The notes: generated from the letters alone by a model not told the origin. A DNA stretch of 64,000 nucleotides from Dyadobacter linearis (GCF_907165045.1 NZ_CAJRAU010000005.1:310001-374000), one strand, 5' to 3'. Shown: positions 1-8,495, counted from the stretch's first letter. Translations and numbers: made by a program.

Positions 1-1564
1 CCATAACCGGCATTCTCAGGTCCATGAAAATCAGGTTATAACGTGTTGAAAGGTATAAATCAAGAGCTTGTTTTCCATCCGACGCGATATCAAATGGAAT
101 GCTTTTTCTTTCGAGTAGCCTGGTCGCGAGCATTAAGTTCGTCGCATTGTCGTCAACCAGAAGTATCCTTGCGCTGGAAGAAATAGTTGGTACACTGCCT
201 TTAACAGTGTTTTTTTGGGGCAAAATCGCTGGCAGCGAATAGGGTAGTTCGAGCTGAAATGAAAAGACGGATCCTTTTCCTATCTCACTTTTCAATCTCA
301 GCTCGCCTCCAAACAACCGCACCAATTCCCTCGAAATAGCCAGCCCCAATCCTGTACCGCCGTCCTGCCGCTTCACCAGACTTCTTACCTGCGTAAATAT
401 CTCAAATACATGGGATTGCAGCTCTTCTGAAATGCCTATTCCACTATCTGCAACTGAAAATTCTAGCCGTATCTCGTTTTCCGTCCTGCCCGCTTCGGTC
501 ACCGAAACTTTCACAAATCCCTCATCTGTGAATTTAACTGCATTGTGGACAAGATTGGTGATCACCTGACTTAACCTTACCTGATCGGCGTGAATGAGCG
601 GGAGCTGCTCGGGATGCTCAAAGTGCAGTTCCAGATTCTTCTCTCTCGCCCGGGGCAAAAAGCTGTTATACAGGTTTCTCAGCAACTCTTCCAGATCAAA
701 AACAGCCGGGTGCAGCTTGACATGATTGGAATTGATCTTATTGAAATCGAGAATATCATTTACGACAGCCATTAAATGCGTCGAAGAAAATTTCAATGTT
801 TCGATCAGCTCTTTTTCGTCTTCGCTTCTTGACTCATTTTCCTGCAACAAATGCACAATCCCGACGATACCATTCAATGGCGTACGGATTTCGTGGCTCA
901 TCGTCGACAAAAATTCCGACTTGGCCAAAGTTGCACTTTCAGCTATCTGCTTCTGTTTTTCCAGTTTCTCATTCTGCTCTGCAAGTGAATATCTGTAATA
1001 GAAGTCACGCTTATTCCGCTTGTCTGTAAAATACATGACGAAAGGAAAAAGCATTTGACCCAAAAAGAAAAACAGCCCTCCCTGCCCCATAAACTGATAA
1101 AAATAGGACGGATGCCCGAGATAAAGCGCGGATGGAAACAGCAGGACTACCAGCATTGTGACGATAAAAGCATCTTTCCCCGGCCACCTGAGTACGACGA
1201 ATGAGAAGATAAGGCCAAGCGTCATATTGAAAGAGGCGCGATCGTAGGTAGTATGCGGAACGCAGGCCAGAATATACGCGTGTACCGGTAGTAGGGTCAG
1301 GTATACGAACAGCGATGCCCTTTGCGCCGTAATTTTTCCGCGAAAGTGCAGAAACAAAAAAATCAGCCCGATAGCGCTGAAAACGAGCTCAGCCCGCAAA
1401 ATAAGCGGGAAGGCGGGATCATTTCTTAAATAATAGAGGAATGCGGTTGCCGGATAACCGATCAGGTAAGCAAAACAGAAGGTCAGATTGCTCCAACGTG
1501 ACTTAATCTCGCTTTCGCTTTTCCACAATTCGTTGAAGTTACCTGTGTAATTAGCACTATTCAA
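1..1564 (-). CDS. Hybrid sensor histidine kinase/response regulator (3' end outside window)
   Basis: A membrane sensor that probably autophosphorylates on His and passes the phosphate to its own receiver domain. About 521 residues lie in the window. The N-terminal ~200 residues form several hydrophobic segments (membrane sensor). A short coiled stretch follows, then a HisKA H-box (MSHEIRTPLNG, His near residue 224), a HATPase domain with N box and GTGLGL box, and a REC domain whose phosphoacceptor Asp sits in MDLRMPVM near residue 514, just before the window edge. The likely start is TTG at 1564, because an in-frame TGA lies two codons upstream and no ATG occurs early. The stimulus is not evident. 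The gene is isolated from lpdA by a terminator. Confidence 0.9.
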   Translation of the reverse strand, partial: MNSANYTGNFNELWKSESEIKSRWSNLTFCFAYLIGYPATAFLYYLRNDPAFPLILRAELVFSAIGLIFLFLHFRGKITAQRASLFVYLTLLPVHAYILACVPHTTYDRASFNMTLGLIFSFVVLRWPGKDAFIVTMLVVLLFPSALYLGHPSYFYQFMGQGGLFFFLGQMLFPFVMYFTDKRNKRDFYYRYSLAEQNEKLEKQKQIAESATLAKSEFLSTMSHEIRTPLNGIVGIVHLLQENESRSEDEKELIETLKFSSTHLMAVVNDILDFNKINSNHVKLHPAVFDLEELLRNLYNSFLPRAREKNLELHFEHPEQLPLIHADQVRLSQVITNLVHNAVKFTDEGFVKVSVTEAGRTENEIRLEFSVADSGIGISEELQSHVFEIFTQVRSLVKRQDGGTGLGLAISRELVRLFGGELRLKSEIGKGSVFSFQLELPYSLPAILPQKNTVKGSVPTISSSARILLVDDNATNLMLATRLLERKSIPFDIASDGKQALDLYLSTRYNLIFMDLRMPVM

Positions 1565-1642
1565 GAATCAATTTTTTTAAACGCTGGGTATATCCGGCGG
1601 GCCATTTACTGCCCGACCACTTTCCAAATTTACATAATTCGA

Positions 1643-1678
1643 CAAAAAAATAGGGTATCCAATTGAATGAATACCCTA
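1643..1678 (-). terminator. Rho-independent terminator after lpdA
   Basis: An 8-bp stem (TAGGGTAT pairing with ATACCCTA) with a 12-nt loop is followed, on the minus strand, by a run of seven T. It lies 24 bases past the lpdA stop codon. Confidence 0.75.
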
Positions 1679-1702
1679 CGATTTTATCAAATTACTTCTT
1701 GC

Positions 1703-3100
1703 TTACAAGTCGATCGCTTCTCCGTAAGCAGCCTCAGTTGCGCCTTTAATCGCTTCTGACATGGTTGGGTGCGGGTGGATTGATCTTAATATCTCGTGAG
1801 AAGTAGTTTCCAGCTGACGCGCAACCACAACTTCAGCGATCATTTCAGTTACATTGGTCCCGATCATGTGAGCGCCAAGGAACTCGCCATATTTAGCGTC
1901 AAAGATCACTTTCACGAAACCATCTGTGGCTCCGGCAGCAGTCGCTTTTCCGGAAGCCTTGAATGGAAATTTACCAACTTTAATATCGTAACCTGCTTCG
2001 CGTGCTTTCTTTTCGGTGAAACCAACAGAAGCGATTTCAGGCTGACAGTAAGTACATCCTGGGATATTACCGTAATCCAATGCTTCTGTTTTGTGGCCTG
2101 CGAGTTTTTCTGCGCAAATGATACCTTCAACTGTAGCAACGTGGGCCAATGCAGGGCCAGGCGTACAGTCGCCGATCGCATAAAATCCCGGAACGCTGGT
2201 CTCATACCATTCGTTGACCGTGATCTTGCCTTTATCTGTTTTAATACCGGTTTCTTCCAGGCCGATATTTTCAAGGTTAGCAACAATTCCGGCTGCGGAA
2301 AGCACCACATCCACTTCGAAAGACTTCTGTCCCTCCGGTGTTTTTACTGAAACTACACAACCATTTCCGCTGGTATCTACTTTTTCAACCGTAGAATTCA
2401 CGTAAGTATCGATGCCCAGTTTTTTGTATTGCTTCGCGATTTCTTTTGAAATATCTTCATCTTCAACCGGCACCAGATTTGGCAGGAATTCAACAACAGT
2501 CACCTTCGTGCCCATCGATGCATACACATAAGCGAACTCCATTCCTATTGCGCCGGAACCAACTACCAGCATCGAAGCAGGTTGTTTTTCCAGGCTCATC
2601 GCCTTGCGGTATTCGATTACTTTCTGTCCGTCGATCTTGATATTCGGCAGCTCACGTGCACGAGCGCCGGTTGCGATAATTACACCCTTATTAGCTGTGT
2701 AATCTACTTTTTTACCTTCTTTATCAGTTACCTCAACCGTTTTCTGACCTTTCACTTTACCGGCGCCCATGATGACGTCGATCTTGTTTTTCTTCATCAG
2801 AAAAGAAACGCCTTTGCTCATGGAATCGGCCACGCCGCGGCTGCGTTTGATTACGCCAGAGAAGTCGGCCGAAGCGTCGCTCACATTGATACCGTAATCT
2901 TTGGCATGCTTGATATATTCATACACCTGAGCACTTTTAAGGAGTGCTTTGGTCGGGATGCACCCCCAGTTAAGGCAAATTCCACCTAAACTTTCTTTTT
3001 CAACAATTGCCACTTTAAGTCCTAATTGGGAAGCACGAATAGCTGCGGGATAACCCCCGGGGCCGCTACCAATTACAATCACATCATATGTTTGAGCCAT
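1703..3100 (-). CDS. lpdA: Dihydrolipoyl dehydrogenase
   Basis: E3 component of pyruvate/2-oxoglutarate dehydrogenase complexes: an FAD flavoprotein that reoxidises dihydrolipoamide with NAD+ in the cytoplasm. It has 465 residues, normal for the family. Visible features are the FAD-binding GxGxxG near residue 11 (GSGPGG), the redox disulfide in GGICLNWGCIPTK (Cys42 and Cys47), a second Rossmann motif (GSGAIGMEF) for NAD, the FAD-contacting AIGDC, and the C-terminal catalytic His/Glu segment HPHPTMSEAI. It is a single-gene unit: terminator downstream, and a promoter-like -7 element upstream. E1 and E2 genes are not in the window. Confidence 0.97.
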   Translation of the reverse strand: MAQTYDVIVIGSGPGGYPAAIRASQLGLKVAIVEKESLGGICLNWGCIPTKALLKSAQVYEYIKHAKDYGINVSDASADFSGVIKRSRGVADSMSKGVSFLMKKNKIDVIMGAGKVKGQKTVEVTDKEGKKVDYTANKGVIIATGARARELPNIKIDGQKVIEYRKAMSLEKQPASMLVVGSGAIGMEFAYVYASMGTKVTVVEFLPNLVPVEDEDISKEIAKQYKKLGIDTYVNSTVEKVDTSGNGCVVSVKTPEGQKSFEVDVVLSAAGIVANLENIGLEETGIKTDKGKITVNEWYETSVPGFYAIGDCTPGPALAHVATVEGIICAEKLAGHKTEALDYGNIPGCTYCQPEIASVGFTEKKAREAGYDIKVGKFPFKASGKATAAGATDGFVKVIFDAKYGEFLGAHMIGTNVTEMIAEVVVARQLETTSHEILRSIHPHPTMSEAIKGATEAAYGEAIDL

Positions 3101-3146
3101 TTTCTGGTATTTTTATTTTACAAAATGGGTTGGAAAAACTTTGCTG

Positions 3147-3154
3147 CAAAGGTA
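3147..3154 (-). promoter_or_regulatory. Putative -7 element for lpdA
   Basis: The minus strand reads TACCTTTG, an exact match to the Bacteroidota TAnnTTTG element, 47 bases upstream of the lpdA start codon. No TTG is seen at the -33 distance, so the call rests on the -7 box alone. Confidence 0.5.
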
Positions 3155-3186
3155 ATAAATAATGTTAGGGATGAGCGTTTTGTTGG

Positions 3187-3231
3187 GTCATTTACGGTCA
3201 ATTGTAGTCATTCATTGTCATTTGTAGTCAC
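3187..3231. repeat. Left decameric GTCA array flanking the S23-type gene
   Basis: GTCA occurs at 3187, 3197, 3207, 3217 and 3227, exactly ten bases apart, within partly conserved decamers such as GTCATTTGTA. The last part (3215-3231) is a perfect 17-bp inverted copy of 3698-3714 on the other side of the four-helix-bundle gene. The fixed 10-bp spacing means the units lie on about the same face of the helix. Confidence 0.85.
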
Positions 3232-3314
3232 TCCTTGTTTTTTAGCTTAAATAAATGTGAGGCCAGGCTGTTACTTTTTGCTGTTTTGACGTCCTAATAG
3301 AAACTTCGGTGGCG

Positions 3315-3701
3315 ATGAAATTGGAAGACTTACAAATTTATCAGTTGAGTATGGAGTTATCGGACAGGATTTGGAATGTAGTACAGGAATGGAGCACGTT
3401 TAGTAGGGATACCATTGGAAAACAGCTTGTACGTGCAGCAGATTCTATTGGAGCAAATATTGCCGAAGGGTTTGGCAGGTATCACTTTAAGGAAAATATG
3501 AACTTTTGCTTTTATTCCCGAGGTTCTTTATATGAAACGAAAACATGGCTAACAAAAGCGCGAAGCCGGAATCTGATAGACCCTGAGATTTTCAAGTATT
3601 TAGTTAATCTTTGTGACACCTTGTCCTTAAAACTTAATAATTACATTAAGACAATAGGGAAAACGAATACGTCATCAAGCAGTCACCAAAACAATAAGTG
3701 A
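3315..3701 (+). CDS. Four helix bundle protein (S23/IVP family)
   Basis: A protein of about 128 residues related to the proteins encoded in 23S rRNA intervening sequences, and more distantly to Avd of diversity-generating retroelements. Family members form pentameric four-helix bundles and bind nucleic acid; the cellular role is unknown. Family hallmarks visible are an N-terminal LEDLQIYQLSMELSDRIW helix, the central RAADSIGANIAEGFGR segment and the YSRGSLYETKTWL segment. I chose ATG 3315 over GTG 3309 because family members begin close to the first helix. The gene sits alone between lpdA and prfB, with decamer arrays on both sides. Its TGA stop (3699-3701) lies inside the right array, so gene and repeats look like one unit. 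Confidence 0.85.
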   Translation: MKLEDLQIYQLSMELSDRIWNVVQEWSTFSRDTIGKQLVRAADSIGANIAEGFGRYHFKENMNFCFYSRGSLYETKTWLTKARSRNLIDPEIFKYLVNLCDTLSLKLNNYIKTIGKTNTSSSSHQNNK

Positions 3702-3733
3702 CTACAAATGACAAGTAATGACCATAAGTGACA
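3698..3733. repeat. Right decameric TGAC array (inverted relative to left array)
   Basis: TGAC occurs at 3699, 3709, 3719 and 3729, again exactly every ten bases. Positions 3698-3714 are the perfect reverse complement of 3215-3231. The array contains the stop codon of the four-helix-bundle gene and ends about 30 bases before the prfB start codon. Confidence 0.85.
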
Positions 3734-3764
3734 ATCTTTTTTTTTAACAAAACTCAAACTTCAA

Positions 3765-4839
3765 ATGACAGCAGAGCAATTGAAAGACTTGAAGGCCCGC
3801 GTAGAGGCTTTGGGGAGGTATCTTTGACTACGATAACCGAAAAAGACAGCTAGAAGATCTTGAACAGCAAACTGTTCAACCTGAGTTCTGGAGTGATTCA
3901 GATCGTGCCGAAAAAACAATGCGGGAAATCCGCGGACTGAAATTCTGGACAAATGGATATGAGGAACTGGCCCGGTTACGGGACGATCTGGATACCATCT
4001 GGGAATTTTATGATGCCAGCGAAGCTACCGAAGAAGAGGTAGACGAAGAAGGCAAAAAGCTCTCTGATAAACTGGAAGAAATCGAATTCCGGAAAATGAT
4101 GGGGGAAGAGGGTGATGAGCTGCCCGCTGTGATCGAGATCAACTCGGGCGCAGGAGGAACAGAGTCACAGGATTGGGCTTCCATGCTCATGCGCATGTAC
4201 ATTATGTGGGCGGAGAAAAACGGATACAAGGTCCGTGAGGTGGATTTGCAGGATGGTGATGTGGCTGGAATAAAGTCGGTCACGTTGGAAATCGACGGCG
4301 AATATGCTTACGGAAACCTGAAATCTGAAAATGGCGTACACCGGCTTGTCCGCATTTCGCCCTTCGATTCGAATGCGAGGCGACATACCTCATTTACATC
4401 GGTTTATGTGTATCCGCTCGCCGACGATAATATCGAGATCGACGTGAACCTGGCCGATATTACCTGGGATACTTATCGTTCCGGTGGTGCTGGTGGACAA
4501 AATGTAAACAAGGTGGAAACTGCGGTTCGTTTGCACCACAAACCTTCCGGCATTATCATCGCCTGTCAGCAGGAACGCTCTCAGTTAATGAATAAAGAAG
4601 TGGCGATCAGGCTTTTAAAATCACGGCTTTATCAGATCGAGCTCGAAAAGCGTAACTCTGCCCGTGCAGAAGTGGAAGCTTCGAAACGCAAAATCGAATG
4701 GGGCTCGCAGATCAGAAGCTACGTTTTGGACGATCGTCGCGTAAAAGACCACAGAACAGATCACCAGACTTCCAATACAGAGGCAGTTTTGAATGGTGAG
4801 ATCAATGATTTTATCAAGGCTTATTTGATGGAATCTTAA
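3765..4839 (+). CDS. prfB: Peptide chain release factor 2 (programmed +1 frameshift)
   Basis: Class I release factor that reads UGA/UAA and triggers peptidyl-tRNA hydrolysis on the ribosome. Translation begins at ATG 3765, runs 20 codons to CTT, and meets an in-frame TGA at 3825. A +1 shift (CTT-TGA-C to GAC at 3826) joins it to the long frame ending at 4839, giving about 357 residues, typical of RF2. The GGQ catalytic motif is near residues 243-245 within [15 protein letters not shown]. The N-terminal coiled region contains the RF2-typical QPEFWSD. The frameshift provides autoregulation: low RF2 favours shifting. A strong hairpin terminator follows. Confidence 0.96.
3813..3828 (+). promoter_or_regulatory. 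prfB programmed frameshift signal
   Basis: The sequence reads GGG AGG TAT CTT TGA C. A Shine-Dalgarno-like GGGAGG is placed three bases before the slippery CTT codon, followed by TGA and C. This has the same arrangement as the known bacterial prfB frameshift site. Confidence 0.93.
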
Positions 4840-4848
4840 TAGTACGAT

Positions 4849-4890
4849 AAACCTCCAACCGCCGCAGGATAACGCAGGTTGGAGGTTTTA
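4849..4890 (+). terminator. Terminator after prfB
   Basis: A perfect 12-bp stem (AAACCTCCAACC with GGTTGGAGGTTT) and a 16-nt loop end in TTTTA, ten bases after the prfB stop. It separates prfB from the toxin-antitoxin genes. Confidence 0.85.
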
Positions 4891-4926
4891 GTGTTTTTGG
4901 TTAATTTACTTTCAAATAGCAGAGAT

Positions 4927-5118
4927 ATGACTGGTATCAGATACATCACTAACGAAAAAGGTCAGAAAACCGATCTCATCATTAACTTGAAGGAGCACGG
5001 TGAAATCGTTGAAGATTTGCTGGATGCACTGACTGCGGAAGAAAGAAGAGGAGAAGATACAATTCCCTTCGAAGAGCTGATTGCGCAATTGAAATCAGAA
5101 GGAAGAATTAATGATTGA
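4927..5118 (+). CDS. Type II antitoxin-like small protein
   Basis: A 63-residue acidic protein placed directly upstream of a RelE-like toxin, the usual antitoxin position. The central part is rich in Glu/Asp (EDLLDALTAEERRGEDTIPFEEL), consistent with a flexible toxin-binding C-terminal half. No classic DNA-binding fold is recognisable in the short N terminus (MTGIRYITNEKGQKTDLII). I chose ATG 4927 because the alternative TTG at 4879 lies inside the prfB terminator hairpin. Its stop overlaps the toxin start by eight bases, suggesting translational coupling. The antitoxin role is inferred from context and composition. Confidence 0.72.
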   Translation: MTGIRYITNEKGQKTDLIINLKEHGEIVEDLLDALTAEERRGEDTIPFEELIAQLKSEGRIND

Positions 5119-5374
5119 GCATTATCAAATCGTTGTTTCTAAAAGCGCTGCAAAAGAAATCCGCAAACTTCAAAAATTGGATCTACAAAGAGTCCTGGCA
5201 GCAATAGCTTCTCTCTCTGAAAATCCTCGTCCATTCGGATATAAAAAGCTGGTAGCTTCAAAAAATGTTAACCGAATCAGAATCGGTGATTATCGAGTCC
5301 TCTATTGGATTGAAGACACGATTCGGATAGTTGAAATCTCTGGCGTCAGGCATCGCCGTGAAGCTTATGACTAG
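5111..5374 (+). CDS. RelE/ParE-family toxin
   Basis: An 87-residue basic protein with the RelE/YafQ/ParE fold signature: an N-terminal strand and helices (YQIVVSKSAAKEIRKL), the FGYKKL segment, and the C-terminal NRIRIGDYRVLYWI core. RelE-type toxins cleave mRNA in the ribosomal A site; ParE types inhibit gyrase. The motif RIGDYRVLY occurs in both branches, so the target cannot be assigned. It overlaps the antitoxin by eight bases upstream. Its own last eight bases overlap the start of the hydrolase gene downstream, an unusual three-gene coupling. Confidence 0.88.
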   Translation: MIEHYQIVVSKSAAKEIRKLQKLDLQRVLAAIASLSENPRPFGYKKLVASKNVNRIRIGDYRVLYWIEDTIRIVEISGVRHRREAYD

Positions 5375-6146
5375 TCTGCATTTCACCAGACTCGGCCGCG
5401 GCTCCTGCATTCTTCTTGCATTTCACGGGATTGGGCAGGACGGAATAAGCTGTTTTCAGACTCTGGAAAATACGCTGGGCGATCACTACACTATTTTTGC
5501 ATTCGATCTTTTCTTTCACGGTAAAAGTGCAGATGCAGATCTGGAAATTGTTACCAAAGATCACTGGAAATCTGTTCTGGTGGACTTCTTAACCCAAAAT
5601 AACATCTCAGATTTCGATGTAATGGGTTTCAGTATGGGCGGGAGATTTGCATTGGCTACGCTTGAAGCATTTCCCGACAAAATTAAAAACACTTACCTGG
5701 TCGCACCTGACGGGATTTCAGAAAACCCGCTTTATACGCTCGCGACTAGGAATGCGGCCGGTCGGGCATTGTTTCGCTGGACAATGCAGAAGCCTGCATT
5801 ATTTTTCAAAACCATTCTGCTGTTGAAAAAGACGGGAATTGTGAATAACAGTCTGGTACGTTTTACCGAAAATGTGCTCAATACACCCTCGAAACGGCAG
5901 AATATCTTCAAATCATGGACTGCCTTTCGCGCCCTGCGTTTCACTATGCCTCAAATCATAGGGATCGCAAACCAAAACGATATCCGGATTTTTCACTTCA
6001 CCGGCCAGTTTGATAAACTATTGACACTTAAAGCGGTCGACCCACTTGCAAAACTTCTTCCTAAAAATCAGATCGTCCATTTGAAAAGTGGTCACTCGCA
6101 ATTAGTTGCCAAAGCCGGCGTGTGGATTTGTACTTTATTTGAGTAA
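5367..6146 (+). CDS. Alpha/beta hydrolase
   Basis: A cytoplasmic serine hydrolase of about 259 residues with unknown substrate. The nucleophile elbow is GFSMGG and the oxyanion region is FHGIGQDG; a C-terminal GHSQLV carries the probable catalytic His. The GQFDKLLTLKA region probably holds the acidic residue. I chose ATG 5367, which overlaps the last eight bases of the toxin gene, because the alternative TTG 5331 would extend far into the toxin and precede the first strand (TSLHFTRLGRG). Coupling to a toxin-antitoxin pair is unusual and may be a chance consequence of insertion upstream. An MFS transporter gene follows after 24 bases. Confidence 0.85.
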   Translation: MTSLHFTRLGRGSCILLAFHGIGQDGISCFQTLENTLGDHYTIFAFDLFFHGKSADADLEIVTKDHWKSVLVDFLTQNNISDFDVMGFSMGGRFALATLEAFPDKIKNTYLVAPDGISENPLYTLATRNAAGRALFRWTMQKPALFFKTILLLKKTGIVNNSLVRFTENVLNTPSKRQNIFKSWTAFRALRFTMPQIIGIANQNDIRIFHFTGQFDKLLTLKAVDPLAKLLPKNQIVHLKSGHSQLVAKAGVWICTLFE

Positions 6147-6170
6147 CTTGTCGAATACCATTTTACATGT

Positions 6171-7466
6171 ATGGAGCAGGTTTTACCCAAGAATGACACG
6201 AACTGGCGACTAAAAGCGATCATCGGCGGCTCCGCCGGAAATTTAGTGGAATGGTACGACTGGTATGCTTACTCGGCCTTTTCCCTCTACTTTGCAAGCA
6301 CGTTTTTCCCCGATTCCAACCCCACCGTACAGCTCATCAATACAGCCGGGATTTTTGCGGTGGGGTTTCTGATGCGGCCAATAGGCGGCTATATTTTTGG
6401 TAAACTGGCTGATACCAAAGGTCGCAAAGTAGCGATGACATTATCCGTTCTATTAATGTCGTTCGGCTCACTTTTAATCGCATTTCTTCCGGGTTACAAT
6501 AGTATTGGTATTGCCGCGCCCGTTATGTTACTGATCGCGAGATTGTTGCAGGGACTGAGTGTGGGCGGCGAGTACGGCACGTCGGCCACTTACCTGAGCG
6601 AAGTTGCGACTGAAAAACGACGCGGCTTTTTTTCTAGCTTCCAATATGTGACTTTGATCGGCGGCCAGCTGATCGCGCTGGGCTTGCAATTGATTTTACA
6701 GAATATCTTCCTGACAGACCAGCAAATGCACGACTGGGGCTGGCGTATTCCGTTTGTTCTGGGCGCAATATTGTCGCTCGTCGCACTATACCTACGTGCG
6801 CATATGAATGAAACACAGGCATTTAAGTCAACAGAGCAGCAAGCGAAGAAGAAAGGTTCACTCAGAGAATTACTTAAACATCCGAAAGCGATCCTCGTCG
6901 TAATCGGGCTCACGATGGGCGGCACGCTGGCGTTTTACACCTACACCACCTATATGCAGAAATTTCTGGTCAATACCGTTGGGCTTTCCAAGTATCAATC
7001 GACCATGCTGACCTTCTGCTCGCTGTTCATTTTTGCAATGCTGCAACCCGTTTTCGGAGCTCTCAGTGACCGGATCGGCAGGAAGCCTTTGCTGATTTCG
7101 TTTGGTGTTTTGGGTACCATATTCACTTACCCGCTTCTTACCACGCTCAGTCACACTACCAATATGTGGTCTGCTTTTGGCTTGTTAATGGTCGCATTGA
7201 TCATTGTGAGCGGATATACTTCTATTAATGCAGTTGTTAAAGCCGAACTTTTCCCCGTCGAAGTTCGCGCATTGGGCGTGGGCCTTCCCTACTCTATCAC
7301 TGTCGCTATATTCGGCGGGACCGCTGAGTACCTGGCACTTTGGGCCAAAAATCTGGGTCACGAAAGCTACTATTACTGGTATGTGACCATTTGCATTTTC
7401 GCTTCTCTGATCATTTATGTGCGGATGAAAGATACGAAGCACACTTCCCTTATTGAGCAGGATTGA
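6171..7466 (+). CDS. MFS transporter, metabolite:H+ symporter (MHS) family
   Basis: A 431-residue inner-membrane transporter with about 12 transmembrane segments. The N terminus GGSAGNLVEWYDWYAYS and the LLQGLSVGGEYGTSATYLSE segment are typical of the MHS branch (KgtP, ProP, ShiA), which imports dicarboxylates, osmolytes or aromatic acids with protons. The MFS loop motif GKLADTKGRKVAM is present after TM2 and repeated as GALSDRIGRKPLL in the second half. Substrate cannot be decided. It is probably cotranscribed with the hydrolase 24 bases upstream and is convergent with the AraC-type gene. Confidence 0.9.
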   Translation: MEQVLPKNDTNWRLKAIIGGSAGNLVEWYDWYAYSAFSLYFASTFFPDSNPTVQLINTAGIFAVGFLMRPIGGYIFGKLADTKGRKVAMTLSVLLMSFGSLLIAFLPGYNSIGIAAPVMLLIARLLQGLSVGGEYGTSATYLSEVATEKRRGFFSSFQYVTLIGGQLIALGLQLILQNIFLTDQQMHDWGWRIPFVLGAILSLVALYLRAHMNETQAFKSTEQQAKKKGSLRELLKHPKAILVVIGLTMGGTLAFYTYTTYMQKFLVNTVGLSKYQSTMLTFCSLFIFAMLQPVFGALSDRIGRKPLLISFGVLGTIFTYPLLTTLSHTTNMWSAFGLLMVALIIVSGYTSINAVVKAELFPVEVRALGVGLPYSITVAIFGGTAEYLALWAKNLGHESYYYWYVTICIFASLIIYVRMKDTKHTSLIEQD

Positions 7467-7501
7467 TTCATAAGTAGCTCTTTGATAGCATAGTACTATA
7501 A

Positions 7502-8377
7502 TCAGATCATTTCTGGTGAGGTTTTGTATAAATACTTCCGCTTGTATTCCAGGGGCGTCATATCCGTGACTTTCTTGAAATGCCGGTAAAAATTGGAGAC
7601 ATTATTGAAACCGCACTCAAAACAAATTACCTCAGTCGCCAGCTTGTCTTCAATCAATAACCTGCAAGCCTGACTGATCCTGATCTCCACCAGAAAATCA
7701 TTATAGGTTTTCTTTGTCATTAATTTGAAATACCTGCAAAACGAAGTGATACCCAGATTTGCAATCGCCGCCACGTCCTGCAAAGAGATGTCGCTCCGGT
7801 AATTTGAAAGCGTATACGCGTATATCTTGTTCAGCCGCAGTGTTTCAGAATCATTCGATTTGTAGAATGCGTGCGCCGAAGCGATTGTTTCGTATTCCGA
7901 AGTTTCTGCGAGTATTTTCAGTATGGAAAGTAATGCGATGAGTCGGTCGAGGTTTTCGGCATCAACCGCCGCCCGCATGAGTGGCAGGATTTTTTCTTTG
8001 GCAGCGCCTGTGATCAGCAAACCGCGCTTGGCCTTTTCAAATAATTTGGGGATCTGATACGCTTCCGGCAGAAGCAGGAAATCAGCGCCCAGACAACTGG
8101 GAAGAAAATGGATGATTATAACCTCCACCGCCGCATCACTTGCACCTTCTTCCGCCCGCCAGGTATGCGGCAGGTTTTCTCCCAGCAATATCAATTCGCC
8201 GTCGGTAAAGTTGGTGATACTGTCTCCTATAAAACGTACTCCTTTGCCTTTGACCAGAAAATGCAGTTCCAGCTCAGGATGGTAGTGCCAGACTGTCCCA
8301 AAGCCCGCGTTCTTGTCATGCCGGATACTGAATGAAGTTCGCGAAGGTATCGGAACTTTGTGAAAATGAGGTTTCAT
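7502..8377 (-). CDS. AraC family transcriptional regulator
   Basis: A 291-residue regulator. The N-terminal ~100 residues form a cupin sensing domain (VWHYHPELELHFLVKGKG, then LILLGENLPHTW). The C-terminal ~100 residues hold the two helix-turn-helix motifs: ISLQDVAAIANLGITSFCRYFK and ATEVICFECGFNNVSNFYRHFK. The second ends with the usual MTPLEYKRK tail. Such proteins usually activate sugar or carboxylate utilisation genes. It follows the symporter, lyase and sigma-like genes on the same strand, separated by 118 AT-rich bases from the latter, so it may regulate that locus or the convergent MFS gene. Confidence 0.92.
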   Translation of the reverse strand: MKPHFHKVPIPSRTSFSIRHDKNAGFGTVWHYHPELELHFLVKGKGVRFIGDSITNFTDGELILLGENLPHTWRAEEGASDAAVEVIIIHFLPSCLGADFLLLPEAYQIPKLFEKAKRGLLITGAAKEKILPLMRAAVDAENLDRLIALLSILKILAETSEYETIASAHAFYKSNDSETLRLNKIYAYTLSNYRSDISLQDVAAIANLGITSFCRYFKLMTKKTYNDFLVEIRISQACRLLIEDKLATEVICFECGFNNVSNFYRHFKKVTDMTPLEYKRKYLYKTSPEMI

Positions 8378-8495
8378 TTAAATTGTCCTAAGACAGGGTT
8401 TAGGTTGCGCTGTCTTACTCAATTTAAAAAGGAAAAGTTCCCGTTATCTATCGGGGTAAAGTGAATAAAAATTGAAAAAATACTACAAAATATAG

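Noticed and set aside
1796..2350. 184-codon plus-strand frame opposite lpdA
   Set aside because: Cys/Phe-rich low-similarity product lying fully inside the strongly supported lpdA gene.
3309..3314. GTG start two codons upstream of the S23 gene start
   Set aside because: Adds only Met-Ala before a good ATG that aligns with the family's usual start.
3187..3733. CRISPR array
   Set aside because: The 10-base repeats have no constant-length spacers or long repeats, and no cas genes are near.
4879..4926. TTG start extending the antitoxin upstream
   Set aside because: The TTG lies inside the right arm of the prfB terminator hairpin; ATG 4927 gives the usual antitoxin length.
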